NCBI RefSeq assembly: GCF_020404845.1
Contig: NZ_JAIOJZ010000056.1
Span: forward strand, 1 to 48,024
Length of the DNA stretch: 48,024 nucleotides
Reading direction: 5' to 3'
Origin: Streptomyces hyderabadensis
GTDB taxonomy: Bacteria; Actinomycetota; Actinomycetes; Streptomycetales; Streptomycetaceae
The translations under genes and the position numbers were made by a program. This document shows positions 41,035 through 48,024 of this stretch, piece by piece (the first letter of the stretch is position 1; every line of letters begins with the position of its first letter). The notes beneath the pieces were generated by a model, which was given only the letters and a program-made list of their open reading frames with translations, had not been told where the DNA came from and made no database searches.

Positions 41035-42045
41035 TCAGCCGGCCCGGTGGACCACCGCGTCGCACAGCTCGACCAGCGCGGCCTTCGCGTCGCACTCGCG
41101 CAGCGGGGCCAGCGCGGCCCGGGCGTCCTTGGCGTACCTGACGGTGTCCCGGCGGGCCTGCTCCAGCGCGGGGTGGGCGCGCAGCAGGCGCAGCGCCTCG
41201 GCGTGCCGCGCGTCGTCGCTCAGGTCGGAGTCGAGCAGCTCGCACAGCGCGAGGTCCTCGGCGAGTCCCAGCCGGGCCGCCCGCTCGCGCAGCCGCAGTA
41301 CGGGCAGGGTGGGGATGCCCTCGCGCAGGTCCGTGCCGGGCGTTTTGCCGGATTCGTCGGAGTCGGAGGCGATGTCCAGCACGTCGTCCGCGAGCTGGAA
41401 GGCGACGCCGAGCCGCTCGCCGTACTGGGTCAGCACGTCCACCACCGTCTCGTCGGCGCCGGACATCATCGCGCCGAACCGGCAGGAGACCGCCACCAGG
41501 GAGCCCGTCTTGCCGCCCAGCACGTCCAGGTAGTGGTCGACCGGGTCGCGGCCGTCCTGGGGGCCCGCGGTCTCCAGGATCTGGCCGGTGACCAGCCGTT
41601 CGAAGGCGAGGGCCTGGACGCGGACCGCCTCGGGACCGAGGTCGGCGAGGATCTGGGAGGCGCGGGCGAACAGGAAGTCACCGGTGAGGACCGCGACCGA
41701 GTTGCCCCAGCGGGTGTTCGCGCTGGGCACCCCGCGCCGGACGGCGGCCTCGTCCATCACGTCGTCGTGGTACAGCGTGGCGAGGTGGGTCAGCTCCACC
41801 ACCACGGCCGAGGGCACGATCCCGGGGGCGTAGGGGTCGCCGAACTGGGCCGAGAGCATCACCAGCAGCGGCCGGAACCGTTTCCCGCCGGCCCGCACCA
41901 GGTGCTGGGCGGCCTCCGTGATGAACGGCACGTCGCTTTTGGTTGCCTCAAGCAACCCTTCCTCGACAGCAACCAATCCGGCCTGGACATCGGCTTCCAG
42001 AGCCTGGTCCCGCACGCTCAGCCCGAACGGCCCGACGACGGTCAC
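41035..42045 (-). CDS. Long-chain polyprenyl diphosphate synthase
   Basis: The product is 336 residues. Both Asp-rich motifs, LYHDDVMDEA (Asp94-Asp98) and QLADDVLDIA (Asp220-Asp224), and GGKRFRPLLVML are intact. It extends isoprenyl diphosphates with IPP in trans. The small residues upstream of the first motif (about 5 before DDVMD) suggest a long product, so the menaquinone side chain is a likely end use. Streptomyces respire with menaquinone-9. GTG behind GGAGACCCC. A single gene; the promoter lies in the AT-rich stretch upstream. Confidence 0.93.
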   Translation of the reverse strand: MTVVGPFGLSVRDQALEADVQAGLVAVEEGLLEATKSDVPFITEAAQHLVRAGGKRFRPLLVMLSAQFGDPYAPGIVPSAVVVELTHLATLYHDDVMDEAAVRRGVPSANTRWGNSVAVLTGDFLFARASQILADLGPEAVRVQALAFERLVTGQILETAGPQDGRDPVDHYLDVLGGKTGSLVAVSCRFGAMMSGADETVVDVLTQYGERLGVAFQLADDVLDIASDSDESGKTPGTDLREGIPTLPVLRLRERAARLGLAEDLALCELLDSDLSDDARHAEALRLLRAHPALEQARRDTVRYAKDARAALAPLRECDAKAALVELCDAVVHRAG

Positions 42046-42740
42046 GAGGGGTCTCCTGTCTGCTGGTGTCTACTGGCGATTACCTGGTTTGTCGATAGGT
42101 CGCTGCCACCACTCAAGTCAGCGTATCCGGTCACGTTTCGATCACCGCTAGCGCCCACCGTTACAGGCTGGTCGGTATCGGATCATGAACGGTATGTTTT
42201 TGATCAGGTGATATGAGCAGATTTTGATTGACATCGCCAGAGGGAGGGAGCCGGACCCGCACCCGGCCCCAGACCCGGGCCCGGAGGGCGAACGGACCGG
42301 AAGCCGCCACCGAAGATCCCACCACTCCTCCCAACGGCCCGCACTTCGAGAACGTCACCCGATCGACACACGCGCCCACACCGTCCGCCCGGCCGCGGCC
42401 CGCGACGGTCCGCGCACCCCGCTCGACGGGCACGTCAGACACCTCCTTCCGCACCCCGCTCGCCACGCCGCCCCCCACCCCGCTTCCCTCCCCTCGCCGC
42501 CCGACACCCGAAGCCGTCCTCACCCGCGGCCGGTTGACGCACAGTTGAGGCTAATGCCCGTTTTGCCGTGCTTGTTGAGGCCAGTGAGTTGGCTCACTCC
42601 GGACCACCCGCAGGCAACCCCGTCCGAACCTGTGCCCTCCCTTTGCCCCGCAAGCCAGTTGAGGCTTGGCAACAGCAAAGGATCAAGAGCCTCAAACACC
42701 CCAGACCAAGGTCAACAGGCACGTTGGGTGATTCCTGCAC
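42046..42740. other. Long regulatory interval without genes
   Basis: About 700 bp with no credible CDS. It contains an AT-rich patch (about 42170-42235, runs of TTTTTGATC) likely holding the polyprenyl synthase promoter. A C-rich transcript-like stretch (42260-42540) follows. Then come three direct GTTGAGGC repeats (42544-42551, 42574-42581, 42658-42665) with an inverted GCCTCAA (42689-42695), and a Crp-like dyad at 42584-42597. Confidence 0.6.
42584..42597. promoter_or_regulatory. Crp-like dyad GTGA-N6-TCAC
   Basis: GTGAGTTGGCTCAC is a perfect GTGA-N6-TCAC inverted repeat, the core of the Crp/FNR-type site. It lies 187 bp upstream of the riboswitch P1 start. Streptomyces Crp is known to control several cell-wall hydrolase genes, but binding here is inferred. 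Confidence 0.45.
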
Positions 42741-42770
42741 TTGTTCCGGACATGTGCTCTCGCATACGTT
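42741..42770 (+). promoter_or_regulatory. Candidate promoter of the riboswitch-SLT transcript
   Basis: TTGTTC (42741-42746) and TACGTT (42765-42770) are 18 nt apart (alternatively CATACG at 42763-42768). This would start RNA about 42777, just before the riboswitch P1 arm at 42788. Confidence 0.4.
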
Positions 42771-42787
42771 CCCGGCCTGTCGGGCGG

Positions 42788-42967
42788 ACGCCGAATCCTG
42801 CCACCGCCCGTCGCAGTCATCCACCCAACAAACTCGCCGGCAGGAGCGGGGGACCCAGGTAAGTCGCCGCACCGGTCACCACCGGAGCGGCTCGGGGTGA
42901 AGCCGTACCCGTCAGGGCGCGGCCGGGCACCTCCCCGCCCGAACCCGACAGCTCACCTCGTAGGCGT
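42788..42967 (+). ncRNA. ydaO-yuaA riboswitch (cyclic di-AMP sensing)
   Basis: The conserved ydaO elements appear in order: P1 ACGCC (42788) paired with GGCGT (42963-42967), CGAATCCTG, GCAGGAGCGGGGGACCCA (about 42840-42857), CGGGGTGAAGCC (about 42893), GGGC...GGGCA, and CCCGAACCCGACAGCTCACC before the closing stem. ydaO-family riboswitches bind cyclic di-AMP and usually turn expression off when it is high. In Streptomyces they precede cell-wall hydrolase genes such as rpfA. The ribosome site GGAGAGG begins 3 nt after P1. Confidence 0.9.
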
Positions 42968-42984
42968 AAGGAGAGGGACACTGC

Positions 42985-43476
42985 ATGTCTGCCAACGGTC
43001 AGAACCGTCACGCCCGCACCGGCCGCCTCGCCCGCAAGCTCGCGGTGGCCGGCACCGGTGCCGCGGTGCTCGCGCTGCCGCTCATCGGCGCCACCACCGC
43101 CTCCGCGGCCACCCCGGCCGCCGCCACGACCGCCACCACGGCGGCCACGACGTACCCGGACAACCTCGACGGCTGGATCCGCGAGTCGCTCGACATCATG
43201 GCCCAGCACGGCATCCCCGGGACCTACGAGGGCATCCACCGCAACATCATGCGGGAGTCCTCCGGCAACCCGCTCGCCATCAACAACTGGGACATCAACG
43301 CCGTCAACGGCACCCCGTCCAAGGGGCTGCTCCAGGTGATCGACCCGACCTTCCAGGCGTACCACGTGCCCGGCACCTCCTGGGACCCGTACGACCCGGT
43401 CGCCAACATCACCGCCGCCTGCAACTACGCGGCCGACCGCTACGGCTCGATGGACAACGTCTTCAGCGCGTACTGA
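42985..43476 (+). CDS. Secreted SLT-type transglycosylase
   Basis: The product is 163 residues. A Sec signal peptide (RLARKLAVAGTGAAVLALPLIG..., cleavage about residue 41) is followed by an Ala/Thr linker and a short lytic-transglycosylase domain. The catalytic Glu91 is in NIMRESSGNPLAINNWD, with KGLLQVIDPTFQAYH and the closing NITAACNYAADRYGS of the SLT fold. It cleaves peptidoglycan glycan strands outside the cell. ATG behind GGAGAGG. Expression is probably set by the c-di-AMP riboswitch directly upstream. Ends in the terminator at 43484-43525. Confidence 0.95.
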   Translation: MSANGQNRHARTGRLARKLAVAGTGAAVLALPLIGATTASAATPAAATTATTAATTYPDNLDGWIRESLDIMAQHGIPGTYEGIHRNIMRESSGNPLAINNWDINAVNGTPSKGLLQVIDPTFQAYHVPGTSWDPYDPVANITAACNYAADRYGSMDNVFSAY

Positions 43477-43483
43477 GCCGCCC

Positions 43484-43525
43484 AGCCGCGCTGCCGCACC
43501 ACCGCACCGCCCCGGCAGCGCGGCT
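43484..43525. terminator. Bidirectional terminator SLT gene / HAD gene
   Basis: A perfect 13-bp stem AGCCGCGCTGCCG / CGGCAGCGCGGCT with a 16-nt loop. Its right arm touches the stop codon of the convergent HAD gene. Confidence 0.75.
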
Positions 43526-44333
43526 AAGAGGTACCGAAGATCCGCTCGAGGACGACGGCCACGCCGTCGTCCTCGTTCGTCGTGGTGACCTCGTCCGCCA
43601 CCGCCTTGAGTTCGGGATGGGCACCGGCCATGGCCACGCCGTGGGCCGCCCAGTGGAACATGGGGATGTCGTTGGGCATGTCCCCGAAGGCGATCGTCCG
43701 CCGCCGCTCCAGCCCCAGGTGCTCGGCGGCCAGCGCCAGACCGGTCGCCTTGGTGATGCCGCACGGCTGGAGCTCCACGGTGCCCGGCCCCGACATGGTG
43801 ACCGTCGCGAGCGAGCCGACCACCGCGCGCGCCGTCGCCGCCAGTTCGTCGTCGGTCAGCTCGGGGTGGCGCAGCAGCACCTTGCTGATCGGCGTGGACC
43901 ACAGCTGCTCGCGCCGCTCGACGCGGACCGCGGGCAGCGTCGGGTGGGGCATCAGGTAGCCCGGCTCGATGAGCGTCAGCCCGTCGACCCCGTCCTGGTC
44001 GACGGCGGCGTGCACCTGGCCCACCTCCGCCTCGATCTTGCCGAGCGCGGTCTCGGCCAGCTCCCGGTCCAGGGTGACCGACCACAGCATCCGGTGCGCC
44101 CCGGCGTCGTACACCTGCGCGCCCTGCCCGCACACCGCAAGTCCGGTGCAGCCGAGCCGGTCGAGCAGGGGGCGCACCCGGGGGGCCGGCCGCCCCGTCA
44201 CCACCAGGTGGCACGCCCCCGCCCCGGCGGCCAGCGCCAGCGCGGCCAGCGACCGGTCGGAGACGGTGTCGTCGCCGCGGAGCAGCGTGCCGTCCAGGTC
44301 GGTGGCGACGAGGGAACATGCGGTGCGGTCCAT
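43524..44333 (-). CDS. HAD-superfamily phosphatase (Cof type)
   Basis: The product is 269 residues. Motif I is VATDLDGTLL (nucleophile Asp12), motif II VVTGRP, motif III Lys in ISKVLL..., and motif IV FGDMPNDIPMF. The large C2 cap between motifs II and III assigns it to the Cof/IIB group, which hydrolyse sugar phosphates or nucleotides. The ATG at 44333 (MDRTACS) was chosen over one eight codons upstream. Convergent with the SLT gene. Role not specific. Confidence 0.9.
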   Translation of the reverse strand: MDRTACSLVATDLDGTLLRGDDTVSDRSLAALALAAGAGACHLVVTGRPAPRVRPLLDRLGCTGLAVCGQGAQVYDAGAHRMLWSVTLDRELAETALGKIEAEVGQVHAAVDQDGVDGLTLIEPGYLMPHPTLPAVRVERREQLWSTPISKVLLRHPELTDDELAATARAVVGSLATVTMSGPGTVELQPCGITKATGLALAAEHLGLERRRTIAFGDMPNDIPMFHWAAHGVAMAGAHPELKAVADEVTTTNEDDGVAVVLERIFGTS

Positions 44334-44696
44334 GATCAGAGAATACGGACACCGCACCCGTCCGACTCACCCGTGACCGCTTCCGAACGAGGACGCAGCG
44401 AGTGCGTCCGAACCCGGTCGCGGATGCACGCGGACGCCCGATCACGCCCCACAACCTGACACTTCACCGGCTGAGTCCGGTTCAGGGTCCCGGGGTCTCG
44501 GGATCGCGGGGTCCCGGGATCGCGGGGCCTCTGGGTTGCTGGGTCTCTGGGTCTCCGCACTGGTGGGCGGCACCGCGGCCTGCCGGGGCCGCCTCCGGCC
44601 GTACTGCCCAAGACCGGTGCGTCACCCGTAACGTGGCCCGCACGACAGACGGCGCGCACGGCGCACATGGCGAGCACGAAAGCGAGGCAGCACCCG
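44334..44696. other. Intergenic region with degenerate tandem repeats
   Basis: The 363-bp divergent interval holds CGGGATCGCGGGG at 44499-44511 and 44515-44527 (period 16). A degenerate CTGGGTCT run follows at about 44530-44555. I see no gene; the HAD and fumarylacetoacetase promoters should be here. Confidence 0.5.
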
Positions 44697-45932
44697 ATGC
44701 CCCCCTTCGATGTCCCCGAGGGCGACCCCTTCGGCCCGCACAACCTTCCGTACGGCGTGTTCTCGATCCCCGGCTCGCGGGAGCCGTCGAACCGGACGGT
44801 CGGCGTCCGGCTCGGCGACCACGTCCTCGACGCGGGCGCGGCGGCCCACGCGCTCGGCTCGCCGTACGCGTCCCTGCTCGCGCAGCCCACCCTCAACCCG
44901 CTGCTGGCGGCCGGGCGCACGGCGTGGTCGGACGTGCGGCGCGCGCTGACGGCGTGGGTGACGGTCCCCTCCCACCGCGAGGCCCTGGAGCCGTTCTTCC
45001 ACCCGCTGTCGTCGGTGACCCTGCACCTGCCCTTCGAGGTCGCCGACTACGTCGACTTCTACGCCTCCGAGAACCACGCCCGCAACGTCGGCCAGATCTT
45101 CCGCCCCGACGCCGCCGACTCCCTCACCCCGAACTGGAAGCACCTCCCGATCGGCTACCACGGCCGCTCCGGCACGGTCGTCGTGTCCGGCACGGACGTC
45201 GTGCGCCCGTCGGGACAGCGCAAGGCACCGGCCGACGCCGCCCCCGTCTTCGGTCCGTCCGTCCGTCTCGACATCGAGGCCGAGGTGGGCTTCGTGGTGG
45301 GCGTGCCGTCCGAACTGGGCGCTCCGGTGGCACTCGGCGACTTCCGCGAGCACGTCTTCGGGCTCTGCCTGCTCAACGACTGGTCCGCGCGGGACATCCA
45401 GGCCTGGGAGTACGTCCCCCTCGGCCCGTTCCTCGGCAAGTCCTTCGCCACCTCGGTGTCGGCGTGGATCACCCCGCTGGACGCCCTGGAGGAGGCCCGG
45501 GTCGCGCCGCCCGAGCGCACCCACGAGCTACTCCCCTACCTGGACGACACGAAGGACGCCCAGGACGGCCCCGGCGGCTACGACCTGCGCATCTCCGTCG
45601 CCGTGAACGGTCATGTCGTCTCCGAGCCGCCGTTCTCCACCATGTACTGGACGGCCGCCCAGCAGTTGGCCCACATGACGGTCAACGGCGCCTCGCTGCG
45701 CACCGGTGACCTCTACGGCTCGGGCACGGTGAGCGGGCCGGCCGAGCGGGAGCGGGGGTCGCTGCTGGAGCTGACCTGGAACGGCCGTGACCCGCTGGAA
45801 CTCCCGGACGGCAAGCGGACGTTCCTGGAGGACGGGGACGTGGTGACGCTCTCGGCCTGGGCCCCGGGACCCGACGGTGTCCGGGTGGGGCTGGGCGAGG
45901 TGACCGGGCGGGTGGTCGGACGGGACGCCTGA
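44697..45932 (+). CDS. fahA: Fumarylacetoacetase
   Basis: The product is 411 residues. It catalyses the last step of tyrosine catabolism via homogentisate: fumarylacetoacetate to fumarate and acetoacetate, in the cytosol with a divalent metal. The N-terminal domain (about 1-110) leads into the FAH catalytic domain. Motifs are VDFYASENHARNVG, FRPDAADSLTPNWKHLPIGYHGRSGTVVVSGT, the metal-binding DIEAEVGFVVG, NDWSARDIQAWEYVPLGPFLGKSF and the C-terminal GTVSGPAERERGSLLEL. Length is normal. ATG behind GAGGCAGCACCCG; an earlier ATG at 44667 has no ribosome site. A single gene. Confidence 0.95.
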   Translation: MPPFDVPEGDPFGPHNLPYGVFSIPGSREPSNRTVGVRLGDHVLDAGAAAHALGSPYASLLAQPTLNPLLAAGRTAWSDVRRALTAWVTVPSHREALEPFFHPLSSVTLHLPFEVADYVDFYASENHARNVGQIFRPDAADSLTPNWKHLPIGYHGRSGTVVVSGTDVVRPSGQRKAPADAAPVFGPSVRLDIEAEVGFVVGVPSELGAPVALGDFREHVFGLCLLNDWSARDIQAWEYVPLGPFLGKSFATSVSAWITPLDALEEARVAPPERTHELLPYLDDTKDAQDGPGGYDLRISVAVNGHVVSEPPFSTMYWTAAQQLAHMTVNGASLRTGDLYGSGTVSGPAERERGSLLELTWNGRDPLELPDGKRTFLEDGDVVTLSAWAPGPDGVRVGLGEVTGRVVGRDA

Positions 45933-46011
45933 GTCCGACGGGGCGGGGCCGGGCCACGGACGGGCTCCGGATCCCGCGTGCCCGGAATCCGAATCCGGTG
46001 CCCGCCAACAC

Positions 46012-46041
46012 CTGACTCACACCGCCCGGCCCCGTCATACT
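46012..46041 (+). promoter_or_regulatory. Candidate promoter of the M56 peptidase gene
   Basis: CTGACT (46012-46017) and CATACT (46036-46041) are 18 nt apart, followed by a leader of about 115 nt. Confidence 0.4.
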
Positions 46042-46060
46042 GGCGTCGGGCGGTGTCCGC

Positions 46061-46121
46061 ACACAGCCCGGCACAGCACAGCCCCGGTACAGCACAGCCC
46101 CTGCACAGCCCCTGCACAGCC
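46061..46121. repeat. CACAGCC repeats in the M56 gene leader
   Basis: Five to six copies of CACAGCCC or CACAGCAC lie at irregular 7-12 bp spacing between the promoter and the M56 start. They may be a binding array or slippage product; no protein is obvious. Confidence 0.55.
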
Positions 46122-46161
46122 AGAGCCGCCCATCCTTCGACCAGGATCCGGAGCCAGTGGC

Positions 46162-47100
46162 ATGACCGTCTGCCTGCTCCTGCTGTTCGTCGTCGCCGTG
46201 ACCGCCGCGGTGCCGGTGCCGCGCGCGCTGACCCGTTCCGCGTGGCCCGACCGGGACCCGGTGGTCGGGCTGTGGGTGTGGCAGTGCCTGGTCGCCACCG
46301 TGCTGCTGTGCTGTCTGACGGCTCTCGTCCTCGGTGCCGCGGCCGTCTTCGGGACCGTCCGCGCCCAGCTCTTCGCACCGGCGCCGCCCGCGGTGACCGC
46401 GGCCTACAACCTCTCCGCCGGCCCGGTCTGGGCGGCCGTCCTCACCCTGCTGCTGGCAGCCGGTGCCGCCTGGACGACCGCCATGCTCGCGCGTGAACTC
46501 GTCGAGGCCCGCCGCCGGCGCGCCCGGTCCCGCGCCCATCTGCGCGAGCGCGCCCCCGACCTGCCCGCCGGACTCCCCGCCGCCCGCGGTCCCCTGCTGG
46601 TCCTGGAGGACGAGTACCCGGACGCCTGGTGGATGCCCGGCAACCCGCCGCAGCTGGTCGTCACCACCGGCGCCCTGCACCGCCTCACCGACCATCAGCT
46701 GGACGCCGTCCTCACCCACGAGCGCGGCCACGCCCGGGCCCGCCACGACTGGCTGCTGCACCTGTCGACCGCCCTGGCCACCGGGTTCCCGAGCGTCCCG
46801 CTGTTCGCCCACTTCTGCGACCAGACCCACCGTCTGGTCGAGCTCTCGGCCGACGACACCGCCTCCCGGCGCTGCGGCCACCTGACCACCGCGCTCGCCC
46901 TGATCGAGCTGAACCAGCACCGGGGCGTCCTGTCCTGCGCCTCCAGCCACCGCCTCCTCGGCGAGCGGGTCGACCGCCTCCTGGAGCCCCAGCCCCGCCC
47001 GCGCCGCCGCCACCGCGCCCTGGCCACGGCGACGGCCGCCCTGATCCCCCTCCTTCCGCTCCTGATCACCTTCGCCCCGGGGCTGACGGCCCTGGCCTGA
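46162..47100 (+). CDS. M56 (BlaR1/MecR1-type) membrane metallopeptidase
   Basis: The product is 312 residues with hydrophobic segments at about 3-20, 35-62, 88-110 and at the C-terminal end (285-308). The zinc motif is THERGHARARHD (His186, Glu187, His190) and the likely third ligand is in VELSADDTAS (about 227). It fits the M56 family, which in many actinobacteria cleaves BlaI-like repressors, but there is no penicillin-binding sensor domain and no BlaI gene adjacent. The ATG lies after a promoter (46012-46041) and CACAGCC-repeat leader. The stop codon is inside a 35-bp tandem repeat. Confidence 0.88.
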   Translation: MTVCLLLLFVVAVTAAVPVPRALTRSAWPDRDPVVGLWVWQCLVATVLLCCLTALVLGAAAVFGTVRAQLFAPAPPAVTAAYNLSAGPVWAAVLTLLLAAGAAWTTAMLARELVEARRRRARSRAHLRERAPDLPAGLPAARGPLLVLEDEYPDAWWMPGNPPQLVVTTGALHRLTDHQLDAVLTHERGHARARHDWLLHLSTALATGFPSVPLFAHFCDQTHRLVELSADDTASRRCGHLTTALALIELNQHRGVLSCASSHRLLGERVDRLLEPQPRPRRRHRALATATAALIPLLPLLITFAPGLTALA

Positions 47101-47143
47101 CGGCACCCGCCCCGGGGCTGACCGCACTGGCCTGACGGCACCC
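47074..47143. repeat. 35-bp tandem duplication over the M56 stop codon
   Basis: The last 27 bp of the M56 gene plus 8 bp are repeated next to it, 47074-47108 and 47109-47143, with two mismatches. The second copy therefore carries a duplicated GLTALA-stop coding end in the 3' flank. A partial third copy begins at 47144. Confidence 0.75.
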
Positions 47144-47276
47144 GCCCCGTGGCCGCGGGCAGTCACCGCCACGCGCCCACGGCTGGCAGAACTCCCCCGC
47201 CCCAAAGAGAAACCCCAGCTCACCCGCACAACCGGCGGAGCCCTCGGTGGCGCAACATTCCAGCAACACCACTATT

Positions 47277-47289
47277 CCTACCGGATAGG
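47277..47289. promoter_or_regulatory. CCTA-N5-TAGG dyad upstream of the GntR gene
   Basis: CCTA-CCGGA-TAGG is a short inverted repeat 13 bp upstream of the GntR ATG, next to TAGGTATGG, which could serve as a -10. A candidate autoregulatory site. Confidence 0.4.
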
Positions 47290-47302
47290 TATGGTTCCAG
47301 CC

Positions 47303-48024
47303 ATGCCGCCCACCGACCGCATCCGAGACCACGCCGGCCAGGGCGCGACCACCGTCGCCGCCCACCGCACGCGGCGTCGGCTGCGCGCCGACCGGGCCCG
47401 TCAACTGGCCGACCTGCTCCGCCGCCAGCTCCTGGACGACGCCTTCCCCGACGGCACCCTCCCCCACGAGAACACCCTCGCCACCGACTACGACACCACC
47501 CGCAACACCGTCCGCCAGGCGCTCGACCTGCTGCGCGCCGAGGGCCTGGTGGCCCGCCAGCCCGGCATCGGCACGGTGGTCGTGGCCCGCAAGTACGCCC
47601 ATGGCCTCGACCGCCTGATGGGCCTCGCGGAGACCCTGCACGAGCACGGCCGCGTCACCAACGAGGTACGCACGACCGTGCCCGTCCCGGCCCCCGCACC
47701 GGTGGCCCAGCGCCTGCGCGTCCCGCCCGGCGCCGACGTGCTGTACATCGAGCGCCTGCGCCGCCTCAACGGCGTCCCCCTGTCCCTTGACCTCACCTAC
47801 CTGCCCCTGGACATCGGCACCGCCCTGCTCGGCGCCGACCTGGAGAACACCGACGTCTTCCGCCTCCTGGAATCCGTCACGGGGCTGCCGCTCGGCCACG
47901 CCGAGATCACCTTGGAGGCCGTCACCGCCGACGCGCACTCCGCCGCCGTACTGGAGGCCCCGCGCGGCACCGCGGTCCTCATGCTGGAACGGCTCACCCA
48001 TCTCGCCGACGGCCGCCCCGTAGA
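47303..48024 (+). CDS. GntR/HutC-type regulator with UTRA domain (cut by window edge)
   Basis: About 240 codons are visible and the frame is open at the right edge, so the C-terminus is missing. Residues about 28-98 form the GntR winged helix (RARQLADLLRRQLLDD...LPHENTLATDYDTTRNTVRQALDLLRAEGLVARQPGIGTVV). The UTRA ligand domain follows (about 110 on: RLRVPPGADVLYIERLRRLNGVPLSLDLTYLP...FRLLESVTGLPLGHAE). The visible part is typical of HutC-family repressors that sense small metabolites. The start ATG is preceded by an AT-rich dyad. No partner operon is visible in the window. Confidence 0.88.
   Translation, partial: MPPTDRIRDHAGQGATTVAAHRTRRRLRADRARQLADLLRRQLLDDAFPDGTLPHENTLATDYDTTRNTVRQALDLLRAEGLVARQPGIGTVVVARKYAHGLDRLMGLAETLHEHGRVTNEVRTTVPVPAPAPVAQRLRVPPGADVLYIERLRRLNGVPLSLDLTYLPLDIGTALLGADLENTDVFRLLESVTGLPLGHAEITLEAVTADAHSAAVLEAPRGTAVLMLERLTHLADGRPV

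Noticed and set aside
42224..42862. Plus-strand open frames across the 42.2-42.9 kb gap
   Set aside because: They have no ribosome site and an Arg/Pro/His-rich random-looking product. They also run into the highly conserved riboswitch, so the region is better read as regulatory.
44336..44920. Minus-strand frame upstream of the HAD gene
   Set aside because: It overlaps the fahA 5' end and the repeat tract. The product is low-complexity and not plausible as a protein.

Overview
The window is high-GC actinobacterial DNA and almost certainly comes from a Streptomyces chromosome. Codon third positions are strongly G/C, starts are often GTG, many hairpin terminators lack a long T tract, and the gene order (murB, hadA/hadB-rpmG, a second incomplete nuo cluster, 2-oxoacid:ferredoxin oxidoreductase, polyprenyl synthase) resembles what I recall of the S. 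coelicolor core around SCO4580-SCO4643. That comparison is from memory and was not checked. No phage, transposase, rRNA or CRISPR array was seen.

Layout. 1-6.3 kb, minus strand: murB; an MFS exporter with a DUF3291-type protein, controlled by a TetR regulator whose likely operator occurs twice; a second TetR; the MaoC-type dehydratase pair hadB/hadA; rpmG; tRNA-Met and tRNA-Thr. 6.5-12.8 kb: a degenerate amidohydrolase, an NAD(P)-binding protein, a small Cys protein, tRNA-Tyr, a YajQ-family protein, a GlsB-like membrane protein, an APC permease, a SMI1/KNR4 protein, paired DnaA-box sequences, YccF and HtpX. 13.9-24.0 kb, minus strand: a tightly overlapped ten-gene complex I operon, nuoA-B-C-H-I-J-K-L-M-N. 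It has no nuoD and no NADH module (nuoE, nuoF, nuoG), and its NuoC carries a long repetitive tail. Divergent from it at 24.2-27.9 kb are two closely related sensor kinases and a LuxR-type response regulator, followed by korA/korB at 28.2-31.2 kb.

31.3-40.6 kb: a QorB-like reductase, a RarD-type transporter, a divergent CGNR regulator/VOC protein pair sharing a 21-bp palindromic promoter, a secreted M28 aminopeptidase, a TPR-like protein, and an ABC-2 exporter with a LolA-like surface protein. 41.0-48.0 kb: a polyprenyl diphosphate synthase, a long regulatory interval ending in a ydaO-type c-di-AMP riboswitch ahead of a secreted SLT transglycosylase, a HAD phosphatase, fumarylacetoacetase, an M56 membrane peptidase, and a GntR/UTRA regulator cut by the window edge.

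The most interesting system is the reduced complex I beside a reduced-ferredoxin-producing KorAB and two paralogous sensor kinases. It may be a ferredoxin-linked respiratory module (inference). The clearest regulatory features are the c-di-AMP riboswitch, the duplicated TetR operator, and the back-to-back leaderless promoters of the CGNR/VOC pair.
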